Below are positions 14,109 to 22,205 of a DNA stretch of 27,982 nt, piece after piece (within the stretch, counting starts at the first letter, position 1; the number at the start of each line of letters is the position of its first letter). This stretch comes from Deltaproteobacteria bacterium (GTDB lineage Bacteria > Desulfobacterota > BSN033 > UBA1163), in the NCBI GenBank assembly GCA_016875255.1, contig VGRU01000020.1, positions 1 to 27,982 of the forward strand, written 5' to 3'. A program made the position numbers and the translations under genes. Below the pieces are notes generated by a model. It was given only the letters and a program-made list of their open reading frames with translations, did no database searches and was not told where the DNA came from.

Positions 14109-15523
14109 GTGATTTTCTCCAATGCCTTTTTTTCAATCCGCTCAAGCTTCTCCTTCTGCGATCCGCTCAGATGCTCGGAGGGGGAAGCGCTTAAAAACAT
14201 TTTAACACGTTCCTTTGCCACTTCAAGCAATTCTTTTTTGCCCGCCGTTTCCCAGACCGTCCACCGTTCACGGCTCAAGAGGTCGGTGAGGCGCAACTCG
14301 TTTTTGAAATGCCTGAGGGTATGTTCACTCGAAAGATAGTCTCCCTTCTGTCCCATCTCTTTGATCAGAGGGAGAGCCATCCGTTCCTCATCTATTTCGA
14401 TTCCCTTAAAGGCACGGAGAATCCCTGCTGCAATTTCATTATCCATGATGGCCTGTTCCGGGCAGAGGGAGAGGGTGGATTCGAGATTTCCGATTCCCCA
14501 TATGAGATTGACCCCTACGAGGCCATGCAGAAGCCCGAGAAGCGTTTTTTCATAGGCAGCCTGGGCGTCCGGGATCTTGGATTCGGTGTTCATCCAGGAG
14601 GCTGATGGGAGATGGTGAAAATGGGCGATGGCGCTTCCCGCAGCCCCCAACAGTCCGCCCTCCGGCGCGCCGGTCAGAGTTTCCGCAACTTTCATGTCGA
14701 AGGTATGAGAGAAACCGAGATTGAAGACAACGGGCCGGCCGGGTTCGAGGAGTTGGGCAATCACCACTCCGCTCAATGCCTCTGCATTGGCAAGGACAAG
14801 CGACCCTGCGAGCGTCACCGGACCGGTTGCTCCTGAGATGACCTCCGAATTGATCATGAGGGGAATTCCGTATCCGGAAGATACACGGAAGACCTCCAGG
14901 GCCGAATCTGACCAGCGGAGAGGGCTGACGCAAGTAAAACCGAGGCTGAAAATGGGATGGTTCTTCAAAGACTTTCCGTTGAGAAGAACGTCCGCCATTT
15001 CAAGGATGACCTCTATCCCTTTGGGTGTGAAGATGACAGGGCGAAGATGTTTTTGGGTATATTCCGCCATTGCCCGGAAACCCACAAAGTCTCTGGCCGA
15101 AGGAGGGTAATCCGAAAGATTGGTTCCCACAATGGCGTGGAGATGAGGCAGGTGATCTGCCACACGACAGAACTCTGTGTAGAGTTCCCTGGTTAATTCT
15201 CTCCTCTCCGGTCCACGAAGATAGAACATGGCGTTTCCTGTCCAGAAGAGGGGAGGAGCACCGGGTTTTACCTTTACCCTATTTCCCTTCATGTCCATAA
15301 AGTCAATGGACCGGGGCGCCTTTTTGAGCGATGTTTCTATCAGATCGGGAGGGAAAAGAAGAGCGAAATCGTTTCCCTCTTTTGCCCCGGCTTCGAGGAG
15401 GAGAGACCGGATTTCCGGATGGATAATCTTGACACCAGTCCCGGAGAGGACCTCCAGGCTCGATTCATGGATTGACTGAATCTCTTTTTTTGATAAAAAT
15501 CCTTCGATTCTTCTTTCTCTCAC
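14105..15523 (-). CDS. MttB-superfamily (trimethylamine methyltransferase-like) protein, non-pyrrolysine
   Basis: A 472-residue member of the MttB superfamily, which transfers methyl groups from quaternary or tertiary amines to a corrinoid protein. Recognisable segments include the N-terminal IQSIHESSLEVLSGTGV, GFTCVSPLRWSDSALE, LAGSLVLANAEALSGVV, the SKIPDAQAAYEKTLLGLLHGLVGVNLIWGIGNLES-type region and LSSEHTLRHFKNEL near the C-terminus. The frame is open with no internal TAG, so it is a non-pyrrolysine homologue like the glycine betaine methyltransferases. It starts at a GTG 18 bases after tctA and overlaps the isomerase gene by 4 bases. No corrinoid protein, RamA-type activator or second methyltransferase is in the window. 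The substrate is unknown and could be whatever the linked transporter imports. Confidence 0.88.
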   Translation of the reverse strand: MRERRIEGFLSKKEIQSIHESSLEVLSGTGVKIIHPEIRSLLLEAGAKEGNDFALLFPPDLIETSLKKAPRSIDFMDMKGNRVKVKPGAPPLFWTGNAMFYLRGPERRELTRELYTEFCRVADHLPHLHAIVGTNLSDYPPSARDFVGFRAMAEYTQKHLRPVIFTPKGIEVILEMADVLLNGKSLKNHPIFSLGFTCVSPLRWSDSALEVFRVSSGYGIPLMINSEVISGATGPVTLAGSLVLANAEALSGVVIAQLLEPGRPVVFNLGFSHTFDMKVAETLTGAPEGGLLGAAGSAIAHFHHLPSASWMNTESKIPDAQAAYEKTLLGLLHGLVGVNLIWGIGNLESTLSLCPEQAIMDNEIAAGILRAFKGIEIDEERMALPLIKEMGQKGDYLSSEHTLRHFKNELRLTDLLSRERWTVWETAGKKELLEVAKERVKMFLSASPSEHLSGSQKEKLERIEKKALEKIT

Positions 15524-15541
15524 GGACAGTCGCTTCTCCCT

Positions 15542-17071
15542 TCATTTCTTTTTTTGACGGATGCCGAGGCCACGCGTGACCGTCTCCCTGGTTTCACTCA
15601 TCATGCTTTTGAAATGCTGGCTCCGGGCAACGATAGTCAGTCCGATTAAAATGATGAGAACAATGCAGATAGGACGGGTAAAGAGAGGCGTTAAAGAACC
15701 GGAGGTCAGCATGAGACTTCTCCGGAGGTTTTCGTCCAGCATATCCCCAAGGATGAGACCGAGAATCAGAGGGGCGTCGGCATACTCCATCTTTCTCACC
15801 CCGTAACCGATGATCCCGAAAATCAGCATGACCAGGATGTCGAAGATCCTTCCGCTGATGGCAAAAGATCCGATGGCGCAAAGGATAAAGATAATCGGCA
15901 TCAGCACCGCATTCTTGACATTTAAGATTTTCACCATGGTTCTGACCATGGAAAGACCGAGAATCAGCATGGCAAAGGTGGCCAACAGGAACATGGCCGA
16001 GACCTGGTAAATATAGTTGGGAGTTTCGATCATGAGCAATGGCCCCGGCCTCACTCCATGAAGCCACATGGCTGCCATCAGAACCGCAGCCGGAGGGCTT
16101 CCCGGGACAGCGAGCGCCAAAACAGGAATGATCGCCCCGCCCACACAGGCGTTGTTGGCGGTCTCCGCTGCAATGAGTCCCTCTTCGGATCCTTTCCCGA
16201 ACTTTTCGGGATTTTTACTTGACCGGTGGGCGAAATCATAAGCGACATAGGAAGCAATGTTCTCACCGACTCCCGGGATGGCGCCCACGAACACCCCAAC
16301 GATCCCGGATCGGACGATGTTTTTCCGGTTCACCCAGAGGTCTCTTATCCTGGGAATGACCCGCTTGATCTGCATCGCCTTTTCCTGCTTCTGGATTTCG
16401 GAGAGAGAATTGAGGACCTCAGGGACGCCATAAAGTCCGACCAGGGCGGGGATGAGAGAGAGCCCTCCGGAAAGCTGGATGCTTCCGAAAGTAAACCTTG
16501 GGTAGGCCTGGATCACATCCATCCCGATCGTGGCGATAAAGAGGCCGAAGACTCCTGACATCCACCCTTTGAGGGGATCTTTTGGAGCGGTCAGGTTGCC
16601 GCAGATGATCACCCCGAAGAGACTCAGCCAGAAGAATTCAAAAGACCTGAACTCAAGGGCGATCCGGCCCAGCCAGGGAGTGAAGAAAGACAGAAAGAAA
16701 AGGGCGATGATCGAACCCAGAAATGAGGCTGTGGTGGCAAGGCCAATAGCCTCTCCTGCGCGGCCGCTCCGTGCGAGCGGGTAGCCATCAAAAACCGTGG
16801 CTGCCGCTGCGGGGGTTCCTGGAATATTGACAAGAATGGCTGAACGGCTTCCTCCGTAGATCGCCCCGATATACATGCAGATGAGGATGAGAATGGCGTC
16901 CTTGGTAGCCCACTGAAAAGTCAGCCCGGTCAGCAGAGCAATTCCCATTGTGGCCGTTAGGCCGGGCATCATTCCGACTGTGATCCCGAGCAGGGTCGCC
17001 CAGAAGACCTCGAAGAGAATGGAGGGGGTCATCAAATTCCACAATTCTTGCATCAGGATAACAGGACCCAT
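15542..17071 (-). CDS. tctA: Tripartite tricarboxylate transporter permease, large subunit (TctA family)
   Basis: A 509-residue integral membrane protein with about 11-12 hydrophobic segments. The conserved early motif GITVGMMPGLTATMGIALL (about residues 29-47) and the later GAIPGVGENIASYVAYDFA and LALAVPGSPPAAVLMAA are the duplicated glycine/proline-rich signatures of TctA. With TctB and the TctC binding protein it forms a secondary, binding-protein-dependent importer for carboxylates or related acids. AAGGAG precedes the ATG by 8 bases, and tctB ends 13 bases upstream. The ligand is not predictable from the permease. Confidence 0.93.
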   Translation of the reverse strand: MGPVILMQELWNLMTPSILFEVFWATLLGITVGMMPGLTATMGIALLTGLTFQWATKDAILILICMYIGAIYGGSRSAILVNIPGTPAAAATVFDGYPLARSGRAGEAIGLATTASFLGSIIALFFLSFFTPWLGRIALEFRSFEFFWLSLFGVIICGNLTAPKDPLKGWMSGVFGLFIATIGMDVIQAYPRFTFGSIQLSGGLSLIPALVGLYGVPEVLNSLSEIQKQEKAMQIKRVIPRIRDLWVNRKNIVRSGIVGVFVGAIPGVGENIASYVAYDFAHRSSKNPEKFGKGSEEGLIAAETANNACVGGAIIPVLALAVPGSPPAAVLMAAMWLHGVRPGPLLMIETPNYIYQVSAMFLLATFAMLILGLSMVRTMVKILNVKNAVLMPIIFILCAIGSFAISGRIFDILVMLIFGIIGYGVRKMEYADAPLILGLILGDMLDENLRRSLMLTSGSLTPLFTRPICIVLIILIGLTIVARSQHFKSMMSETRETVTRGLGIRQKKK

Positions 17072-17084
17072 TCACGACGCTCCT

Positions 17085-17567
17085 TCAGGGAAGTGGGACA
17101 AGGAAAACTTTGATAAAGATAAAGTAGACGGCCAGGGAAGTGGCTGCGGATATGATGAGAGCGATATACCATTTGCCGCGGCCGAAGATCATGATAGACG
17201 AAAAAAGATAAAGGGCCGTATTGATGATAAATGGAATGCGACCCAGGAGGGCATAATAGAGGATGAAAAGCCCAAAGCAGACGAAAAGCTTGATGACCAC
17301 CGTAGAGCGAAAGAATATCCCCAGCCCTTCACGCGAGATTCGAACGAGATGTCCCTGCCTTTTAAGGGAACGGATGATGAGGTAACCGCTCATGAGAAAG
17401 AGGGTGAACCCCAGGAGAAAGGGAACAAATCCGGGGTTGGAGTAGATTCCTCCCCACTCCTGAAATCGCGGGAACTTGAAAACGGTATAAATCATGATGA
17501 GAAGGGAAAAAAGGATGAGAAAGATCGAGGTGACGAAATCAGCCCTGGCCATACGCTTTTCATCCAT
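17085..17567 (-). CDS. tctB: Tripartite tricarboxylate transporter small membrane subunit (TctB family)
   Basis: A 160-residue protein with four to five transmembrane segments: FLILFSLLIMIYTVF, FVPFLLGFTLFLMSGYLII, VIKLFVCFGLFILYYALL, TALYLFSSIMIF and the last segment near YFIFIKVFL. The second segment region with NPGFVPFLLG is typical of TctB. It lies between tctC and tctA, separated from tctC by 85 bases containing a perfect 13-bp hairpin. GGAG precedes the ATG by 8 bases. Confidence 0.88.
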   Translation of the reverse strand: MDEKRMARADFVTSIFLILFSLLIMIYTVFKFPRFQEWGGIYSNPGFVPFLLGFTLFLMSGYLIIRSLKRQGHLVRISREGLGIFFRSTVVIKLFVCFGLFILYYALLGRIPFIINTALYLFSSIMIFGRGKWYIALIISAATSLAVYFIFIKVFLVPLP

Positions 17568-17596
17568 CGTCTCACTCCAGGCGGTAAAAATAGAAA

Positions 17597-17629
17597 GCAG
17601 GGATTTCCCTGATCTGGGGAAATCCCTGC
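17597..17629 (-). terminator. Perfect 13-bp hairpin between tctC and tctB (attenuator or mRNA-stabilising stem)
   Basis: GCAGGGATTTCCC (17597-17609) pairs perfectly with GGGAAATCCCTGC (17617-17629) around a 7-base loop. In the direction of transcription (leftward) it is followed by a T-rich tract (TTTCTATTTTTACC). It sits after the binding-protein gene and before the membrane subunits. That is where partial terminators or stabilising stems commonly raise binding-protein expression above that of the permease. Confidence 0.75.
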
Positions 17630-17652
17630 GGGAAAATTCCTTCTTTCATGGA

Positions 17653-18654
17653 TCAGGGTTTCTTAAAACCAAACTCAGCCGGAGACTTCTTCGCCATGCC
17701 AATATCCTGGAACATCCAGTTAACGACTGACCCGATCCGCTCAATGGCTTCCTCCGCATCCTTGCCGCGGATATTCACGGCCTTGCAGGCTTTCTCATCG
17801 GCCAACCGTTTGAGCGATTCCGATTGGGATGCCTTATCGAAGGCTTCGTCAATGACCCTCTTGGCGGCATCAGGGATCGCTTTCGGTATCTGAAGGCCAA
17901 AGAGATAACCGAGGGGAAGGTGATTCGGAATGAATTTCATGACAGAGGGAATTTCTCCATAACCGGAGATCACGAGCGGGTCTTTTGACATGACGGCCAG
18001 GGCTTTCAGTTTTTTTGCCCTGAGCATATCCGCTACTTCGAGAGAAAGCTGCATGACGGCGTCCGTTTCTCCCTGAACGGTAGCCACAACAGCAGGATAA
18101 CCGCCTTTATATGGGATATGTTTATATTCGATGCCAGTGGCCTTCCTGAATGTTTCAGCCGCTGCATGACCGCCTGCTCCAACGCCGGCAGAAGCCACCT
18201 TCACTTCTCCGGGCCTTTTCTTCATTTCGGCTGCCAGATCGAGAACCGTGTTGAACTTTGAGTCTGCCGGAACCGTGATGACAATGGGTGTAAAAATGGC
18301 GTAGTAGTGAAGCCAATCCTTGTGAGAGGGATAGTCGAGAAGTCCCAGGGTCTGATAGGTCACAACACTTCCGTCGGCATTACCGGCCCAGGTATAGCCG
18401 TCATGTTTTGCATCATAGACGCCTTTTTGACCAATGGAGCCGGAACCACCCGGTTGATTGATGACAGCGATCTTCTGGCCCAGGGTCTTTTCCATTTCTC
18501 CTGCAAGAACCCGTGCAGTCTGGTCGGAAGCGCCTCCTGCCGCCCAAGGCACGATGAGCGAGATTGGCCTCTCAAATTTGAACTGGGCCGAGGCTAATGT
18601 GGCCGAGAATACGACGAAAAACCCAATAACAACGCACAATTTCCAACTTCTCAT
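17653..18654 (-). CDS. tctC: Tripartite tricarboxylate transporter substrate-binding protein (TctC/Bug family)
   Basis: A 333-residue periplasmic binding protein. A clear Sec signal peptide (LCVVIGFFVVFSATLASA, cleavage about residue 23) precedes the Bug-family start FERPISLIVPWAAGGASDQT. The motif INQPGGSGSIGQ (about 60-71) and the downstream PYKGGYPAVVATVQGETDA belong to the ligand-binding clefts of the family. It delivers a carboxylate or other small acid to TctAB. GAGGAGG precedes the ATG by 6 bases. It is the first gene of the leftward operon tctCBA-methyltransferase-isomerase. The ligand is unknown, but location opposite nagBA suggests a sugar-acid or amino-sugar derivative (inference). 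Confidence 0.93.
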   Translation of the reverse strand: MRSWKLCVVIGFFVVFSATLASAQFKFERPISLIVPWAAGGASDQTARVLAGEMEKTLGQKIAVINQPGGSGSIGQKGVYDAKHDGYTWAGNADGSVVTYQTLGLLDYPSHKDWLHYYAIFTPIVITVPADSKFNTVLDLAAEMKKRPGEVKVASAGVGAGGHAAAETFRKATGIEYKHIPYKGGYPAVVATVQGETDAVMQLSLEVADMLRAKKLKALAVMSKDPLVISGYGEIPSVMKFIPNHLPLGYLFGLQIPKAIPDAAKRVIDEAFDKASQSESLKRLADEKACKAVNIRGKDAEEAIERIGSVVNWMFQDIGMAKKSPAEFGFKKP

Positions 18655-18695
18655 AAATTCCTCCTCACTGAAAGTATTTGAAAACTGTTAACGGC

Positions 18696-18723
18696 ATTGT
18701 ATAATGTTCCTGAAAATTGTCAA
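18696..18723 (-). promoter_or_regulatory. Sigma70-type promoter of the leftward tct operon
   Basis: On the minus strand TTGACA (18718-18723) and TACAAT (18696-18701) are 16 bases apart, about 45 bases before the tctC ATG. The -35 box overlaps that of a candidate promoter in the opposite direction. Confidence 0.6.
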
Positions 18724-18744
18724 GAGTATAAAACAGAGTATAAA
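18717..18744 (+). promoter_or_regulatory. Candidate rightward promoter of nagBA, overlapping the tct promoter
   Basis: TTGTCA (18717-18722) and TATAAA (18739-18744) are 16 bases apart and face nagB at 18777. The -35 hexamer shares five bases with the -35 of the leftward promoter, so the two cannot easily be occupied at once. Confidence 0.4.
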
Positions 18745-18747
18745 ACC
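18724..18747. repeat. Tandem 12-bp direct repeat in the divergent promoter region
   Basis: GAGTATAAAACA (18724-18735) is repeated as GAGTATAAAACC (18736-18747), directly next to the overlapping -35 boxes. One helical-turn spacing (12 bp) fits a direct-repeat operator for a regulator controlling both operons; no regulator gene is present in the window. Confidence 0.5.
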
Positions 18748-18776
18748 ATCCCCGATCGGATAGAGGAGAAAAAGCG

Positions 18777-19580
18777 ATGAAGAAAGGTTGTTTCATCGCA
18801 GATCAATTAAAGGTGCAGATTTTCGAGAGCAGAAAAACGATGGGAGAGGCATCGGGCCAGGCGGTGGCTCAAAAGATGAGAGAGGCGATGAGAGAGAAGG
18901 AGGGACTGGTCATGGTTTTTGCCGCCGCCCCATCCCAGAATGAATTTTTGGAAGAATTAAGGAAAAGCCGGGGCGTGGACTGGAAGAGGGTGACAGCCTT
19001 TCATCTTGATGAATATGTCGGTCTCCCCGGGACAGCCCCACAAAATTTCGGGCGTTTTTTACGGGAAAGATTGTTCGATCAAGTCCGTCCCGGGAAGGTT
19101 CACTACCTGAATGGAATGGCCGAAGATCCTGAGGCAGAGTGCGATCGTTATGCCGCTCTTCTCCGACAGAATCCAATCGATATCGCCTGCATCGGGATCG
19201 GAGAGAATGGTCATCTTGCTTTCAATGACCCGCCGGTTGCGGATTTTGATGATCCGAGGCTGGTCAAGGTCGTTGAATTGGATTTGACTTCGAGACAACA
19301 ACAGGTGAACGACGGCTGTTTTCAAATTCTGGAAGAAGTTCCAAAGAAAGCGATGACCCTCACCCTTCCGACGATTTTTTCAGCGAGATTCATTTACTGC
19401 ATCGTTCCAGGTTCCCAAAAGGCCGAAGCGGTGAAAAAGACATTGGAGGGGCCGATCGCTCCCGTCTGTCCGGCGAGCATTTTAAGGAAACATGGAGATG
19501 CCACTCTTTTTGTGGATCAAGATTCAGCAAAAGGAATTTCGGATTTAAGAGCGCGAATTGGAGATTTAAGGCGATCATGA
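18777..19580 (+). CDS. nagB: Glucosamine-6-phosphate deaminase (NagB family)
   Basis: A 267-residue deaminase/isomerase converting glucosamine 6-phosphate to fructose 6-phosphate and ammonia. FHLDEYVGL (75-83) carries the proton-abstracting Asp78. IGENGHLAFNDPP (141-153) carries the ring-opening His146 region, with Asn where the E. coli enzyme has Asp, a variation also found in Bacillus-type enzymes. RQQQVNDGCF (173-182) and ALTLPTIF-like MTLTLPTIFSA (193-203) complete the family pattern. AGGAG lies about 10 bases before the ATG. The gene overlaps nagA by 4 bases (ATGA). It starts the rightward half of the divergent locus. A related NagB-like isomerase on another amino sugar is possible. Confidence 0.9.
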   Translation: MKKGCFIADQLKVQIFESRKTMGEASGQAVAQKMREAMREKEGLVMVFAAAPSQNEFLEELRKSRGVDWKRVTAFHLDEYVGLPGTAPQNFGRFLRERLFDQVRPGKVHYLNGMAEDPEAECDRYAALLRQNPIDIACIGIGENGHLAFNDPPVADFDDPRLVKVVELDLTSRQQQVNDGCFQILEEVPKKAMTLTLPTIFSARFIYCIVPGSQKAEAVKKTLEGPIAPVCPASILRKHGDATLFVDQDSAKGISDLRARIGDLRRS

Positions 19581-20719
19581 TCATTCAAGGTAAGCTACCT
19601 GTAACTGAGAATCCTGTAAATGTCACCATTGAAGGAGGAATAATCTCCCGTATCGAACCGTTCCGAAAAGGAACTTTGCATCATTTTGGAGGGCCTGATC
19701 TCTATATATGTCCTGGCTTTTTCGATCCCCAGGTGAATGGTTTTGCAGGGGTGGATTTCAATGGAAAGGGTCTGACCCCTGAAGGGATCCAACGGGCCGC
19801 TCAATGCCTTGCCCTTTCCGGAGTGACTCGTTTCCTCCCGACGCTCATTACTGCTCCTCATGAAAAGATAGAACGGCAGCTAAAAATTTTTACAAGCGCC
19901 CTGGAATGCAATTCTCTTCTTCGGAGGATGATTCCAGGGATTCACCTCGAAGGACCGTATATTTCTCCTGAGGATGGTCCAAGAGGAGCTCACCCCCGTG
20001 AGGCGGTTCGGCCTCCTGATTGGAATGAGTTCGAGAGATTTCAGGAAGTATGCAATGGAAAAATCAAATGTCTCACCCTAGCTCCAGAAATGGAGGGAGC
20101 GATCCCTTTTATTGAAAAGGCAGTGGCCAATGGCATTGTCGTGGGGTTGGGACATACCAATGCTTCTGAAACAGTCTTTGAGGATGCTCTTAGCGCAGGA
20201 GCGCGTCTCTCCATTCACTTGGGCAACGGAACCCCCGCGTTCATGCCCAGACATCAAAACCCCATCCAGAAACAGTTGTCGATGGATGGGCTGATGGCAT
20301 CCATCATCGTAGACGGAATCCATCTTCCGGATTATGTGGTGAAAAACTTCGTCCGCGCCAAAGGGATCGAACGAATCCTGCTGACGACCGATTCCATGGC
20401 CGGGGCAGGGGCTCCTCCTGGAAAATATACACTGGGTGACCTGGAGGTAGAGGTCGGATTTGATCGGGCAGTCCGCCTTGCCGGAACGCCCTACCTTGCA
20501 GGGTCGACATTGAGCATGGAAAGGGCGATCAACAATATCATTCGGTTTGCTGGCGTCGATCTAATGGATGGACTTGAGATGGCAAGAAAAAACGGTGAAA
20601 AAGTGTTTCCCGAGATTGGTGGGGAGATCATTTCGGGTAGTCCTGCTGATATCGTCCTTTTCGAGTATAAGGATGAAATGAGGGTCAAAGCGACCTGGGT
20701 TAACGGAGAAAAGATATAA
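19577..20719 (+). CDS. nagA: N-acetylglucosamine-6-phosphate deacetylase (NagA family)
   Basis: A 380-residue amidohydrolase that removes the acetyl group from N-acetylglucosamine 6-phosphate to feed NagB. Signature residues are visible: CPGFFDPQVNGFAGVDF (45-61), the metal-binding Glu125 in IHLEGPYISPEDGPRGAHP, His193 in GLGHTNAS, His214 in SIHLGNGTPAFMPRH and the catalytic Asp272 in LLTTDSMAGAG. The usual HLFNAM block after the second His is replaced by HLGNGTPAF, marking a divergent NagA subgroup that might accept a modified substrate. Its start overlaps the nagB stop, so translation is coupled. Confidence 0.9.
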   Translation: MIIQGKLPVTENPVNVTIEGGIISRIEPFRKGTLHHFGGPDLYICPGFFDPQVNGFAGVDFNGKGLTPEGIQRAAQCLALSGVTRFLPTLITAPHEKIERQLKIFTSALECNSLLRRMIPGIHLEGPYISPEDGPRGAHPREAVRPPDWNEFERFQEVCNGKIKCLTLAPEMEGAIPFIEKAVANGIVVGLGHTNASETVFEDALSAGARLSIHLGNGTPAFMPRHQNPIQKQLSMDGLMASIIVDGIHLPDYVVKNFVRAKGIERILLTTDSMAGAGAPPGKYTLGDLEVEVGFDRAVRLAGTPYLAGSTLSMERAINNIIRFAGVDLMDGLEMARKNGEKVFPEIGGEIISGSPADIVLFEYKDEMRVKATWVNGEKI

Positions 20720-20780
20720 AGCAGCAGGCAGAAATTGCTAAACCGTTAAATCTTCAAAGAGGATCAAAAGGAGGAAGAGA

Positions 20781-21980
20781 ATGGAAAAGGTTCGAGTGGG
20801 GATCGTGGGTTCACAGTTTGCCGCACACCTTCATCTTCATAATTATGCAAGGTTGAGGGGGGCAAAGATGGAGATTGTTGGGATCGCCTCAAAGACTGAA
20901 AAGAATGTTCAGGCGACGGCAAAGGAGTTCGACATCCCATCCGTTTATACGGATTATCGCAAGCTTCTGGAGCGGAAAGATATTGATGTCATCGACCTCT
21001 GCATTCCTACCAACCTTCACGAGGAGATGATCATTGCAACCGCAAAGGCGGGAAAGCATATCATCTGCGAGAAACCTCTCACCGGCTTTTTCGGGGAAGA
21101 GATCGAGGGAGAGGAGGTCGGATTCAGGGTTCCGAAGGATGTGATGCTCAGGGGTGCCATGGAAAGCTGCAGCAGGGTCAGAAAGGCAATTGAAGAGGCG
21201 AAGGTCCTGTTCTGTTATGCAGAAGACTGGGTCTATGCGCCCTCTGTCGAAAAAGTCAAAAGGATCGTAAAAGTGAGTGGCGGGACGATCATGGACATCC
21301 GGGCAGAAGAGAGTCACTCTGGATCCCATGCAGCTTATTCTCGAAAATGGAAGACGTCCGGCGGCGGGGCCTTGCTCCGTTTAGGTTGCCATCCGATCGG
21401 CGCTGTCCTTCATTTGAAATATTTTGAAGGTCAATTGCGGGATGGGAAACCCATCCGGCCAAAATTCATCACCGCTGAGGTGGGTCAGCATACCCGGATT
21501 TCCTCATTTCAAAAGGAACCGAAGAAGTGGCTGGTCACTTCATGGGAGGATGTGGAAGACTGGTCTGCGGTCATCATCACTTTCGAGGACAACTCCAAGG
21601 CGTCCATTTTTGCATCGGATGGGGTGCTGGGAGGAACCCGAAACATGATGCAGGTCTATCTTTCGAATGCGGTGGCCTTTGCCAATATCAACCCCAACAA
21701 TGCGGTGGAGGTCTACGCTCCGGACCCGAACATCCTCGGAGACGAGTACATTGCGGAAAAGCTCGAAACCAAGGCGGGATGGAACTTTGCCAGCCCCGAT
21801 GAAGACTGGATGAGAGGGTTTCCGCAGGAGCTGGAGGACTTCATTGATAGTATCCTCAAGGGAAAGGAGCCGGTATCCGGTTTGAGACTGGCCGAGGATA
21901 CGATGGAAGTCGTCTATGCCGCCTATCTTTCGGCAGAGAAGGGCCAGAGAATTAAGCTCGATTCTTCGAGAAAACCTTAG
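20781..21980 (+). CDS. Gfo/Idh/MocA-family oxidoreductase
   Basis: A 399-residue NAD(P)-dependent sugar dehydrogenase. The Rossmann start VRVGIVGSQFAAHLHLHNYA (4-23) is followed by the conserved DLCIPTNLHEEM and the HIICEKPLTG catalytic-lysine motif near residue 100. The C-terminal beta-sheet domain holds GGGALLRLGCHPIGAV, where the active-site Asp/His pattern is usually found. AAAAGGAGG is followed by a spacer of about 10 bases to the ATG, and nagA ends 61 bases upstream, so the three genes likely form one transcript. It has an unusually long insertion (about residues 103-122) after the CEKPL motif. Substrate is unknown; context suggests an amino sugar, sugar acid or inositol-like compound. 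Confidence 0.87.
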   Translation: MEKVRVGIVGSQFAAHLHLHNYARLRGAKMEIVGIASKTEKNVQATAKEFDIPSVYTDYRKLLERKDIDVIDLCIPTNLHEEMIIATAKAGKHIICEKPLTGFFGEEIEGEEVGFRVPKDVMLRGAMESCSRVRKAIEEAKVLFCYAEDWVYAPSVEKVKRIVKVSGGTIMDIRAEESHSGSHAAYSRKWKTSGGGALLRLGCHPIGAVLHLKYFEGQLRDGKPIRPKFITAEVGQHTRISSFQKEPKKWLVTSWEDVEDWSAVIITFEDNSKASIFASDGVLGGTRNMMQVYLSNAVAFANINPNNAVEVYAPDPNILGDEYIAEKLETKAGWNFASPDEDWMRGFPQELEDFIDSILKGKEPVSGLRLAEDTMEVVYAAYLSAEKGQRIKLDSSRKP

Positions 21981-22111
21981 GGGGTTTTAAGGGGATTGGG
22001 TGGGAACACTTCCAGACCTTTGTAATGTCCCCGCCGAATTTCTTTTGGTGTTTATTGGCCTTAGAGTTTAATCCAGGATTGTCCATGGACCGGCCCTCTA
22101 ATCCCTCCTAA

Positions 22112-22158
22112 CCTCCCTTTGCAAAAGGGAGGAATCCCCCTCTTTGGAAAAGAGGGGG
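22112..22158. terminator. Two back-to-back hairpins between convergent operons
   Basis: CCTCCCTTT (22112-22120) pairs with AAAGGGAGG (22124-22132). Four bases later CCCCCTCTTT (22136-22145) pairs with AAAGAGGGGG (22149-22158). Both stems are perfect with 3-base loops. They lie between the rightward Gfo/Idh gene and the leftward transaldolase gene, so they could end transcription from both sides. The sequence also resembles the short GGGGGAGG-type repeats dispersed in many genomes of this kind. Confidence 0.6.
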
Positions 22159-22205
22159 ATGGGGGAGATTTTCTGAAATAAGCCTTTTCATTAATAGACC
22201 CGATA

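Noticed and set aside
16950..17612. 220-codon plus-strand frame
   Set aside because: It is antisense to tctB and the start of tctA, and its Lys/Asp/Glu-rich composition is what antisense of membrane-protein genes produces.
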